Assembly: GCA_965659845.1 (NCBI GenBank)
Contig: CBFHXS010000002.1
Location: 1-64,000, forward strand
Direction of reading: 5' to 3'
Origin: Brumimicrobium sp965659845
GTDB taxonomy: Bacteria; Bacteroidota; Bacteroidia; Flavobacteriales_D; Crocinitomicaceae
Length of the DNA: 64,000 nt
The notes under the pieces are model-generated. The model made no database searches and had not been told where the DNA came from. It saw only the letters and a list, made by a program, of their open reading frames with translations. This document shows positions 1 through 7,871 of the stretch, in pieces. Each line of letters begins with the position of its first letter. Within the stretch, counting starts at the first letter, position 1. The position numbers and the translations under genes were made by a program.

Positions 1-1092
1 TTTATAGATCATCCTGGTGATTTCACACTTCAATTTACTGGACGTATTGGAGATAAGAAAGATATCAAAGGGTTTCCAAGTTTGAATACCAAAATGACTG
101 AAACAAATTCGCTCTGGTCCTCTTTTGTCGCGCCTTACGATGGTGTTTTTTTTATGGAAGCATTTGCTCAAAAGGGCAATATGGATTTCGTCGTATTTAA
201 ATCAGATAAAAGCGACTTTTGTGGAGCAATTGAAGCTGGTGGTGCTGAGATTGAGAGATTACTACAAGTTAATTCAAAAGATTCATTTGGGCTAAACAAA
301 AACCCAACTCCAGAAAATCAGTACCTCTATGGTATTTCCTTAAAGGCGGGCGAAGAAATCCATTTATTTTTCAACAACTCAGTTCAAGAAAGAATAAAAC
401 TATTTTTAAATATAACTTATGAAGGAAAAGGAATATCTGAAACAGACATTCGCAAACAAGTTAAAATTAAGGATCATCGTTCGGATGAAACAAAAACAGA
501 TTTAATAATTAGGCTGAGAGATCGAGCCACTGGTTTACCTGTTAATGCGCAATTGATTATTGAAGATTCAAGAGAGAAAAATGGACTCTACATGGGCACA
601 GATTTCATATTTACTTTGGGTAAGAGAACAAATATCAATATGAAGATTGATGCTCCCGGTTACTTTTTTCGTGATGAAGAGTTAAGTCTGGAAGGCGATC
701 GATCTGAAGAAATGATTATTTGGCTAGAACCTGCTTCTCCTGGCAAAAAAATCGAACTCGAAGGAATTCAATTTAATATGGGTAGCAGTGACTTTGCAAG
801 TGGCGCAGATCAAAAACTAAGAAGATTGAGAGATTTTATGTCTTTGAACTCTGAAATTCATATTCAAATTCAAGGTCATGTGCACTCTACCGGAGAAAAT
901 TCGTTTGCGGGAAAACGACTATCTGCTGCAAGAGCAAAACAGGTTATGGACTATTTAGAGGAAAATGGAATTGACAAAAAAAGAATGGAAGCCATTGGCT
1001 TTGGCAATGAATTTATGCTTTATCCGGAACCAAAATTCACTTGGCAAGAACAAGCAAACAGACGTGTTGAAGTTAAAATTATCAAACCTTAA
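1..1092 (+). CDS. OmpA-like C-terminal domain protein, 5' end outside window
   Basis: The reading frame is open from base 1, so the start lies upstream of the window; the Met at 82 is internal, because the residues before it align with the mature N-terminus of the downstream paralogue. The C-terminal ~110 residues form an OmpA/MotB-type peptidoglycan-binding fold: a strand after LEGIQF, then QGHVHSTGENSF, RLSAARAKQVMDYLEENGI and a terminal NRRVEVKI. The usual GHTD of the family reads GHVH, so the aspartate that contacts diaminopimelate in well-studied OmpA proteins appears to be missing. The N-terminal part is a beta-rich region of unknown function. Its stop overlaps the next start (TAATG), so the two are probably translationally coupled. 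Family call is firm; the role (envelope anchoring) is inferred. Confidence 0.8.
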   Translation, partial: FIDHPGDFTLQFTGRIGDKKDIKGFPSLNTKMTETNSLWSSFVAPYDGVFFMEAFAQKGNMDFVVFKSDKSDFCGAIEAGGAEIERLLQVNSKDSFGLNKNPTPENQYLYGISLKAGEEIHLFFNNSVQERIKLFLNITYEGKGISETDIRKQVKIKDHRSDETKTDLIIRLRDRATGLPVNAQLIIEDSREKNGLYMGTDFIFTLGKRTNINMKIDAPGYFFRDEELSLEGDRSEEMIIWLEPASPGKKIELEGIQFNMGSSDFASGADQKLRRLRDFMSLNSEIHIQIQGHVHSTGENSFAGKRLSAARAKQVMDYLEENGIDKKRMEAIGFGNEFMLYPEPKFTWQEQANRRVEVKIIKP

Positions 1093-2240
1093 TGAAGTTT
1101 ATTTTATCGCTCTTGTTTTTTATATCTCTGCCCGTAGTAATGTCTCAGCAATTTATTGATTCTGAAAATATTGGCGATTGTTTTGGTGCGGTTCTACTTG
1201 AGAAAGAAAGCACTTTCCAAGCTGAATTCACTGGTAAGGCTGGTTTCAACAATGATGTTATTTCCTATTCTGATCAGCTAGAGATTAACACGTTCAATAC
1301 ACTTTGGTTGAGGGTTGATCATGACCTTAATGGGCTATTTAAAGTAAATATTAGTGATCTACCCAAATCAACAGAAGTTGTTGTTTTCGAAGTTGCCGAA
1401 AATCAAAAATGCAGCAGCATCCACAATGGCGATGGAATAATCTCTTTTCAGTCTACCGCATTGGATAGCGACGTTATCGTTAGTATAGACCTTCAAATAC
1501 TAAAAAATCGCTCTTATTATTTATACTTGAACACTACAGTGGAAGGAACTCCTTCTTTTAATATTACTTCAACTTATGAATACCAGAGATCAAAGGAACA
1601 AATAAATTCGTTAAGGAAAATTCAAGATTTACGCGAGAATAGAACCGGGGAAAAATTTACAGTTGCGGTAATTGATTCAGAAACTAAACTTCCAGTGGAA
1701 GGTTCAATAATCGTCAAAAACACAAAGAGCTACAACGCGCTTTACGATGCAAATGTTTTACTATTTCCAGATAGCGAGTATTTGGCTTTCGATATGGAAA
1801 TCAACGCAATTGGTTATTTTTTTAAAGATGTTTCTTTTTCGAGAAGAAATACAACTTCAGATACATTGCTCATAGCTTTACGTCCAGTTAAGCGAAATGA
1901 TCAAATTGAACTTGAAGGCCTTCAATTCGAATCACAAAGCGATGCTCTATTAGAGTCAGCCAAAAACAAAATAAGAAGACTTAGAGACTTTATGGCGCTA
2001 AACAAAAGTGTCAATATTGAAGTTGTTGGTCACGTTTTTAAAGAAGGTAAGAATAATTGGAAAGCGAAGCGACTTTCTAAAAAAAGAGCCAAGCGGGTAA
2101 AAGACTACCTTGAATCAAGTGGTATTGATCCGGATAGGATATCCGTTAAAGGGATGGGGAATTCTGAAATGATTTACCCTGAACCTGAAAACGACCTTCA
2201 AATACAAGCAAATCGAAGAGTAGAAATAAAAATAAAATAG
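1092..2240 (+). CDS. OmpA-like C-terminal domain protein, tandem paralogue
   Basis: 382 residues with a signal peptide (MKFILSLLFFISLPVVMSQQ). The middle resembles the preceding protein throughout: both have a LEGLQF/LEGIQF strand, an RRLRDFM(A/S)LN helix, RAKxVxDYLE and YPEPxxxxQxQANRRVE. This indicates a tandem duplication. The OmpA-like domain occupies about residues 270-382. The canonical GHTD reads GHVF here, so peptidoglycan binding by the standard aspartate contact is doubtful. The protein probably sits in the periplasm or on the inner face of the outer membrane. It ends at a strong bidirectional hairpin shared with the convergent lipoprotein gene. No SusC/D or motility gene is adjacent to hint at a specific job. 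Confidence 0.82.
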   Translation: MKFILSLLFFISLPVVMSQQFIDSENIGDCFGAVLLEKESTFQAEFTGKAGFNNDVISYSDQLEINTFNTLWLRVDHDLNGLFKVNISDLPKSTEVVVFEVAENQKCSSIHNGDGIISFQSTALDSDVIVSIDLQILKNRSYYLYLNTTVEGTPSFNITSTYEYQRSKEQINSLRKIQDLRENRTGEKFTVAVIDSETKLPVEGSIIVKNTKSYNALYDANVLLFPDSEYLAFDMEINAIGYFFKDVSFSRRNTTSDTLLIALRPVKRNDQIELEGLQFESQSDALLESAKNKIRRLRDFMALNKSVNIEVVGHVFKEGKNNWKAKRLSKKRAKRVKDYLESSGIDPDRISVKGMGNSEMIYPEPENDLQIQANRRVEIKIK

Positions 2241-2273
2241 CGGTCCCAAACGAACTTTTGAGAACCGCTATTT
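2235..2273. terminator. Bidirectional terminator
   Basis: A perfect 10-bp inverted repeat (AAATAGCGGT with ACCGCTATTT, 19-nt loop) lies between two convergent genes. Its left arm includes the stop codon of the upstream gene. The AT-rich arms give a U-tract in both directions. Confidence 0.75.
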
Positions 2274-2279
2274 ACTAGT

Positions 2280-2489
2280 TTAATGCTCGTGGCAATGAAC
2301 TTCGTAAATTGTATCGTTAGCAGCATAACCATTTTGCTCTCTATCTTCCAACTCTTCGTCACACAACTCACCTATCTCAACTTCTCCATTTGGTCCGTCA
2401 TAGTGACATTCCTCACATTTTTTACAAGAAGTTGCAAAGAAAAGTAATCCCGCTGCGATTGGTAATACTAGTTTAACTGACTTTTTCAT
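2280..2489 (-). CDS. Small Cys/His-rich lipoprotein in the TonB receptor operon
   Basis: The start chosen is the MKKSVKL methionine at 2489, because it gives a clean lipoprotein signal with lipobox FATSC; an upstream in-frame ATG at 2534 would lie inside the TonB receptor gene. It begins 4 nt after the receptor stop, so the two are co-transcribed. The mature part is about 50 residues, begins CKKCEECHYDGPNG, and ends in VHCHEH, giving several cysteines and histidines. Related CxxC lipoproteins are common in Bacteroidota without an assigned role. Here the operon with a receptor opposite a Fur/Zur-type regulator suggests metal (perhaps zinc) binding at the membrane; that is inference. Confidence 0.75.
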   Translation of the reverse strand: MKKSVKLVLPIAAGLLFFATSCKKCEECHYDGPNGEVEIGELCDEELEDREQNGYAANDTIYEVHCHEH

Positions 2490-2493
2490 AACG

Positions 2494-4770
2494 TTATTTA
2501 TTTGATTTATTAAATACATAATTGATACTTCCAAAGAAGTTGATTCCAGGTTGATTCAACCCCAGATTTTTTAAAGCTGATAAGTGACCTATGTAATCTG
2601 TGTTCAATACATTTCTAACACCAAACGAACCTGACCATTTATCTAAGCTTCCTATTTCAAAATTGGCAGCAACATTGATCAAGTGAAAGTCAACTGTAGG
2701 CTGCTCATTTAATCCAACTCGATTTTGCGGGAGAAAGTACTGATGCTCGACTACGATATTTTCAATACTAAATTTACCCTTATTCTTAATCTCTAAACGC
2801 ACCTGAGTATTGAGCATAGGCTGCGGAATTAAGTTAATCGGCGCTCCATTTGCCCGCTCTGCAATAGTCAACGAAAATGTTGATTCAAGGTGTAAACGGT
2901 GCAACTGGTGCGGATGGTAATGAAAACCTGCTTCTCCTCCATATAAATATGCCATATCAGCCTGTCGGAATTCAAAAATTGGGAAACTACCAGCAAACTG
3001 ATCACTTTGATATAAATAGATGAAATTCTCAATGCGATTGAAATAAGGATTCACTATAAATTCAAAATGATCAAAATGAAGCTCCATTGTTGCATCAAAC
3101 TGCAAAGCTTGCTCAGCAACTAGACTCGCATCACCTTGCTCGTAGCGTAGCGAGCCATGATGAAAACCATCTGCTTTCAATTCAGCTAAATGTGGCGCTC
3201 GATATCCACTAGAAACATTAAACCTAAACGTAGTATTCTTATCATTTCTTACAAAACCGGCTGCATAATTCATTTGATCAAATGATCGACTGATTGGCGT
3301 GTCATCTATATTCTCTATGATGGAGGAGTCAACTCCCGCTCTTTGAAAAGTATTTATATCTCTGCGGTCATATCTCACCCCAATTTGAAAATCCCATTTA
3401 TTAAATTCATAATTCAACATTGTATATGCTCCATTATCAATGGTGTTTGCATCAGGAATAAGAAAAGACTCTGTTGGGAAGAAATTTCTATTCAACTGAA
3501 CCATACCTTGTACGCCTGTCTTCAACACAAGATTATCTGTCCATTTATAGTCGTAACGAATATTGTAAGTACTATTATTCAAATTAAGATGCGTAAATGG
3601 AACTGTTACTTTCTCATCGTGTTCACGGAGGCTGCTATTCGTATTTCCTAACTGAATCATTAACTCCGAACGGTCGAAAAAGAACTTGTTATCAATGAGT
3701 AAGTAATTGTTAAAAATAAACTGTGCAGGAAGCGTTCCCTGTCTACCTCTTTCATCTCTGATGAATTCAATCGTGGTTGGATTTTCATTATGCGAATGTC
3801 CAGGAATCCCGATGCGATTATACATCATTTGATAACGAATATTTAGTACATAGTTCTTTTTTCTATAACCAGCATTCGCTTTGAAATTTGTTCCCCAGTA
3901 ACGTGAGTTTTGAATAAATTGACCATTCGGTAATTGAAAGTCAGCATGATTAATAAAGTTAGCATGCATATTCAATTTCAACTTTCCATTATTCATGCGC
4001 ACACCGACCTCATTCGTTGTACCCAAAGAATTCGATTCAAATCGCGTAGATGCTTTGATTTCAGTTTGACCTTTTTGGATATAGGGTTCGTCTATCATTT
4101 GAATAACCCCTCCTAACGCATCAGAACCATATAAAAGCGAAGAAGGACCTTTGACTACTTCTACCCTGTCCAAGCCAACCATTGACGCTCCCAGACCATG
4201 GTCTTGACCCCATTGTTGATTTTCAATGCGCAAACCGTTGTTATAGGTCACAACTCGCATTCCAGACAGTCCGCGAATAACAGGTTTTGAAATTCCCATT
4301 CCCACCGATGAACTTTGAACACCTGGAATTCGATTTATTGCCTCGCCAAGATTCGTAGCACCTGTTGCAAACAATTCTTTTCTCGACAAGACCTCTACCG
4401 CCGTAATATTCTCACGCTGCAATTTTCCTTCAGATGCCGTAACAATTACCTCTTCAAAAACAGTATGACTTGGCTGAATCAATATGATTAAAGAATCCGA
4501 TGAAAGTGTAACATCCTTTAAAATGGTCTCATATCCAAAAGAAGTTACCTTTACTTTAGTGCGCGTATTAGGAACATTGGACAAAGTAAAGTACCCTAGT
4601 GAATCAGATGAAGTATTCAGAGAAAAAGAAGGAAAGCTTATCTTTGCAAAAGGTACACCCTTCTTGTTTTCAGCGTCAACTATTCTACCTTCGAGGTTCT
4701 GACTCAGCGCAAAAGTTGCCAAAAATAAGGTTATCAAACCTGATAATACTATCTTTGTAAATGTAACCAT
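2494..4770 (-). CDS. TonB-dependent outer-membrane receptor, probably metal uptake
   Basis: 758 residues. Order: signal peptide (to about 23, FALSQ), carboxypeptidase-regulatory-like domain (about 25-105), plug domain (about 115-220, with GVQSSSVGMGISKPVIRGL and VEVVKGPSSLLYGSDALGG), then a 22-strand barrel to a C-terminal phenylalanine-containing strand (FFGSINYVF). The barrel has a His-rich stretch, GFHYHPHQLHRLH. It is divergent from a Fur-family regulator across only 38 bp, which holds repeated TGCAA/TTGCA half-sites. This makes control by that regulator very likely and zinc or another transition metal a plausible cargo (ZnuD-like). The -7 element ends 4 nt before the ATG, so the mRNA may be leaderless. 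Confidence 0.9.
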   Translation of the reverse strand: MVTFTKIVLSGLITLFLATFALSQNLEGRIVDAENKKGVPFAKISFPSFSLNTSSDSLGYFTLSNVPNTRTKVKVTSFGYETILKDVTLSSDSLIILIQPSHTVFEEVIVTASEGKLQRENITAVEVLSRKELFATGATNLGEAINRIPGVQSSSVGMGISKPVIRGLSGMRVVTYNNGLRIENQQWGQDHGLGASMVGLDRVEVVKGPSSLLYGSDALGGVIQMIDEPYIQKGQTEIKASTRFESNSLGTTNEVGVRMNNGKLKLNMHANFINHADFQLPNGQFIQNSRYWGTNFKANAGYRKKNYVLNIRYQMMYNRIGIPGHSHNENPTTIEFIRDERGRQGTLPAQFIFNNYLLIDNKFFFDRSELMIQLGNTNSSLREHDEKVTVPFTHLNLNNSTYNIRYDYKWTDNLVLKTGVQGMVQLNRNFFPTESFLIPDANTIDNGAYTMLNYEFNKWDFQIGVRYDRRDINTFQRAGVDSSIIENIDDTPISRSFDQMNYAAGFVRNDKNTTFRFNVSSGYRAPHLAELKADGFHHGSLRYEQGDASLVAEQALQFDATMELHFDHFEFIVNPYFNRIENFIYLYQSDQFAGSFPIFEFRQADMAYLYGGEAGFHYHPHQLHRLHLESTFSLTIAERANGAPINLIPQPMLNTQVRLEIKNKGKFSIENIVVEHQYFLPQNRVGLNEQPTVDFHLINVAANFEIGSLDKWSGSFGVRNVLNTDYIGHLSALKNLGLNQPGINFFGSINYVFNKSNK
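4750..4757 (+). promoter_or_regulatory. Candidate -7 element for the Fur-family gene
   Basis: TATCTTTG matches the Bacteroidota -7 consensus TAnnTTTG and lies inside the start of the divergent receptor gene. Transcription would begin near 4763 and cross the inverted repeats before the ATG at 4809. No convincing -33 element is visible. Confidence 0.4.
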
Positions 4771-4806
4771 GTTGCAAATATAAAACTAAATGCAACAACA
4801 TTGCAA
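4771..4806. promoter_or_regulatory. Divergent control region with TGCAA/TTGCA operator-like repeats
   Basis: The 38-bp space between two divergent starts carries GTTGCAA (4771-4777), TGCAAC (4791-4796) and TTGCAA (4801-4806). TGCAA-N5-TTGCA (4791-4805) is a 15-bp dyad, and GTTGCA/TGCAAC form a second, wider dyad. On the minus strand TATATTTG (4782-4775) is an exact TAnnTTTG -7 element for the receptor. The repeats overlap both transcription units, as expected for autoregulation by the adjacent Fur/Zur-type protein. The site is seen; its ligand protein is inferred. Confidence 0.6.
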
Positions 4807-4808
4807 GT

Positions 4809-5216
4809 ATGGAAGAGAAAATTTTAAAAACTAAGAAATTAAGAGTTACACCTTTTAGAAAAGAAGTGCTTGCCATATTCCTAAGCAATGAACACGCTAT
4901 TTCCGCTCAAGATATTGAGGAAACACTTGGAGAACACGATCGAATCACACTCTACCGTACAATAAAGTCATTTATCAATAATGGTGTGATACATGAAATC
5001 GTAATGCCTGGTGACATCAAAAAGATGGCGCTTTGTGATCCAGTTTGTAACCATGATGATGGACTACACGAGCATAACCATATACATTTTCAATGCAGCA
5101 AATGTGAGGAAGTTTATTGTGTAGAAGTAAGTAAACTTCCTGAAATTAAATTACCTGGATTTCAAATTGACGAAGTAGAAGTTCAAGCCAAAGGAGTTTG
5201 TAAAAACTGTAACTAA
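4809..5216 (+). CDS. Fur-family metal-responsive repressor, probably Zur-like
   Basis: 135 residues, the usual Fur size. N-terminal winged helix (about 1-75, with KLRVTPFRKEVLAIF and DRITLYRTIKSF as recognition helix), then a dimerisation domain. Visible metal ligands are the His-rich HEHNHIHFQC segment and the structural-zinc pair CSKC ... CKNC. The divergent neighbour is a TonB receptor followed by a Cys/His-rich lipoprotein, and the shared 38-bp region holds dyad repeats. I infer zinc or iron-dependent repression of that operon and itself. Fur-family membership is firm; calling it Zur rather than Fur or PerR rests on context only. Its stop abuts the convergent esterase stop with no gap. 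Confidence 0.88.
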   Translation: MEEKILKTKKLRVTPFRKEVLAIFLSNEHAISAQDIEETLGEHDRITLYRTIKSFINNGVIHEIVMPGDIKKMALCDPVCNHDDGLHEHNHIHFQCSKCEEVYCVEVSKLPEIKLPGFQIDEVEVQAKGVCKNCN

Positions 5217-6350
5217 TTACTTAACGATTACTTTTCTTGTAATCAACTCTCCTGAGCTCTTGATGTGAAAAAAGTACATTCCGCTTTTCTTGAGTTCTAA
5301 TGATAATTGGCCTTTGCCAATTGTTGAACTGTAAACTGACCTTCCCAAAGCATCCACGACCTCTAACTTTGCATTAGCAGCATTCGAAACAAGAATTTCG
5401 AAATTTCCACTCGATGGATTAGGATAGATCTCTACATTAGGTACAACTGGGATCCCATTTAAGTCAGCCAATTGCTCTAAAGAATATTGACTAAAAAACC
5501 TCCAGATTTCTATACTGGCGTCTAAGTCCTGATTTGTTACTCCAATATTCACAGGTGCTCCTGGCCAGGTATGCGCTCCCCCTATGACTTTAAAAAACTC
5601 AACTGTTGTCCCTTGATCTCCTCCAGTGTAAACATAATGTTCTGCAGTACATCCATCGTTCGGATCATTATCTGTAACATTTGTCATATTCGCTGTTGGG
5701 TTGCAGTTCGTCTGACTTACCCAGTAATCAACGACATCTGGTATACTCTCATTTCCAGTACTTCCATTATAAGGTACTGTTGCATCTGCCGTTCCGTGTA
5801 TTTGCATGATTGGAGTTGGTTTAGTAGCATTACAAGCAGTCATTCTAGGAGTCGTCATTGTTCCTGTTACTGAAGCAACGGCTGTAATTCGACTTCCTAA
5901 TTGACAAGCCAATTCGTAGCTCATATACCCACCATTACTCATTCCACAACTATAAACACGATCTAAATTTAAGTTATAGTCATTATTAATTGTATCAATC
6001 AAAGTAGACAAGAAACCAATATCATCCACTCCTGGTGCTGCAAAAGCATTCCAAAAACGACTGCCTCCACCGTCAAATGTACCATTGGGATGAACCACTA
6101 AAAAGTTGGCCGTATCTGCTATTGAACGAAAATCACCATAGACAATTTGTTGATCCATATTGGAAGTATAACCGTGTAAATTAAAAACCAATGGTACTGC
6201 AGTATTCCCATCGTAAGATGCAGGCACATACAATTTGTATTCTCTGGTTACTCCGTTGTGAAGGAAACTATTTGATATCATAGTCCCTGTCTGTGCATTA
6301 GAAAGAAAACCAAATGCAACAAATAAAAGTAGTGTAGTAAGTAGTCTCAT
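5217..6350 (-). CDS. T9SS-exported esterase of the PHB depolymerase/LpqC (CE1) family
   Basis: 377 residues from the MRLLTT start, which follows the upstream stop by one base; an ATG nine bases earlier would overlap that stop. Signal peptide to about residue 20. The alpha/beta-hydrolase core (about 25-290) has the oxyanion region FNLHGY, nucleophile elbow GMSNGG (Ser138), acid in HGTADATVP (Asp189) and catalytic His in GGAHTWPG (His260). Residues about 300-377 form a T9SS type A sorting domain (VEIYPNPSSGNFEI ... GMYFFHIKSSGELITRKVIVK split over the end). It is therefore secreted to the cell surface or medium. Substrate could be a polyester, feruloylated polysaccharide or other ester. It is the third gene of the decarboxylase-symporter operon, with no obvious link to it. 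Confidence 0.88.
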   Translation of the reverse strand: MRLLTTLLLFVAFGFLSNAQTGTMISNSFLHNGVTREYKLYVPASYDGNTAVPLVFNLHGYTSNMDQQIVYGDFRSIADTANFLVVHPNGTFDGGGSRFWNAFAAPGVDDIGFLSTLIDTINNDYNLNLDRVYSCGMSNGGYMSYELACQLGSRITAVASVTGTMTTPRMTACNATKPTPIMQIHGTADATVPYNGSTGNESIPDVVDYWVSQTNCNPTANMTNVTDNDPNDGCTAEHYVYTGGDQGTTVEFFKVIGGAHTWPGAPVNIGVTNQDLDASIEIWRFFSQYSLEQLADLNGIPVVPNVEIYPNPSSGNFEILVSNAANAKLEVVDALGRSVYSSTIGKGQLSLELKKSGMYFFHIKSSGELITRKVIVK

Positions 6351-6351
6351 A

Positions 6352-7860
6352 TTAATCATTATTTAATACTTCATTTGTCAACGTGGCATTGGGAGGATAA
6401 ATCTTAGAAAAGATAAACCCAACGATCATCGCAATAACGAAAGACGGAAATAAGACGTCCATTTTTTCGAAGTAAATACCAACACCTTCAATTTCCTGGA
6501 CAACAAATTTAAATATAGGTACACAAAGGAATCCGCTGATCATGGAAGCAATCGCTCCTTTTTCAGAATAACCCTTCCAGAAAAGTGATAATATAATAAC
6601 AGGACAAAAAGTAGCGGCGATGCCCGACCAACCGAAAATAATCACCCAGAATAATTCCCGATCAGGCGAGACCAACTCCATAATTGCAGCAATACCTAAA
6701 GCAATAAAAGCCATAGCTAAGGTCACATTTCTGGAAATTCGAACGAGCTTCTTTTTGTCGACATTAGGTTTAAATATTTTTTGATAAAAATCTCGTGTAA
6801 TAGCACTCGATGCAATGACCAACAAAGAATCAACAGTAGACATAATAGCTGAAAGTACAATAGCTATATAAATGGCTGCTATTGTTAAGGGTAAGAACTC
6901 TGCCGTCATCATATTGAGAACATCTTCTCCCCCCGTACCCAACACAGCTTCAGGGTCTTGACCATTTTCTGTAAAGAATATTCGAGCTAACACACCAATT
7001 GAAACAGCAGCTGCATCGGTAATTAGAGTGAATAATATTGCTACCCATGACCCCTTGTTTATTTCTTGTTCATTCTTTACAGACATAAACCTTACATATA
7101 CCTGTGGCGAACCTAAAAACCCTAGCCCAATCATGGCAAAACCAATAATTGTGAACGTGTTCAACATGACGTCATCACCTCCCCAAATATTTGTTAGGTT
7201 AGGATCAATTTGCGTGAGGTTTTCAGTTACACTGCCATCGATATCCATAGTAAACCAAGCCACTATAGGCAGAATGACAAGACCTATAAACATTAGTAAT
7301 CCTTGGAAAAGATCTGACCATACAACTGCTACAAATCCACCAATAAATATGTAAATCAAAACAATAAAAAAACCGATGAGGGCGCCAACAAAATAGTTCG
7401 TACCTAACATGGATTCAAAAGCAGTTCCAGTGGCGTCAATTTGAGAGCTCACAAATATCACAACGAAAACAGACAAAACTGTAGCTGCTATGCCTCGAAG
7501 CCAGTTTGTACTAGATTTAAAGTGACTCACTAAATAATCTGGAACCGTAATAGAATTATACTCGTCTGTTTTCCTCTTAAAACGTTTAGCCATGACCAGC
7601 CATGAAATAGCAACACCAAGTACTTCACCGATTACTACCCAATAAGCAGAAACTCCCACAAGAGCTCCCATACCCGTAACAGTCAACAGTAGCCAACCAG
7701 ATTCGCCAGTTGCTCGAGCGGAGAAAGCTACAGCCCAAAAACCAATGTTCTTGCCTCCCACATAGAAATCACTCATACTTTTAATCCTTCGCGACGCCAC
7801 TATTCCAATGATGAATAGTACTGCGACATAAAGGGTAAGTGCGATAATCTTAGTGATCAT
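6352..7860 (-). CDS. Sodium/solute symporter (SSS family, PutP-like)
   Basis: 502 residues with about 13 hydrophobic segments. The N-terminus carries family signatures: SMSDFYVGGKNIGFWAVAFSARATGES and, after TM2, a long TM3 region. FIGGFVAVVWSDLFQGLLM is the typical SSS stretch around TM5-6. Such proteins couple Na+ entry to uptake of proline, other amino acids or small organic solutes across the inner membrane. It begins 11 nt after the PLP decarboxylase stop, so it is in the same operon. That context suggests an amino acid, possibly a sulfur amino acid or taurine-type solute, but the family alone does not fix the substrate. Confidence 0.9.
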   Translation of the reverse strand: MITKIIALTLYVAVLFIIGIVASRRIKSMSDFYVGGKNIGFWAVAFSARATGESGWLLLTVTGMGALVGVSAYWVVIGEVLGVAISWLVMAKRFKRKTDEYNSITVPDYLVSHFKSSTNWLRGIAATVLSVFVVIFVSSQIDATGTAFESMLGTNYFVGALIGFFIVLIYIFIGGFVAVVWSDLFQGLLMFIGLVILPIVAWFTMDIDGSVTENLTQIDPNLTNIWGGDDVMLNTFTIIGFAMIGLGFLGSPQVYVRFMSVKNEQEINKGSWVAILFTLITDAAAVSIGVLARIFFTENGQDPEAVLGTGGEDVLNMMTAEFLPLTIAAIYIAIVLSAIMSTVDSLLVIASSAITRDFYQKIFKPNVDKKKLVRISRNVTLAMAFIALGIAAIMELVSPDRELFWVIIFGWSGIAATFCPVIILSLFWKGYSEKGAIASMISGFLCVPIFKFVVQEIEGVGIYFEKMDVLFPSFVIAMIVGFIFSKIYPPNATLTNEVLNND

Positions 7861-7871
7861 AAGTTCGGTTT

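Noticed and set aside
3343..3651. Plus-strand open frame inside the TonB receptor gene
   Set aside because: It lies opposite a well-supported receptor, has no recognisable protein features or promoter, and reads as an antisense shadow.
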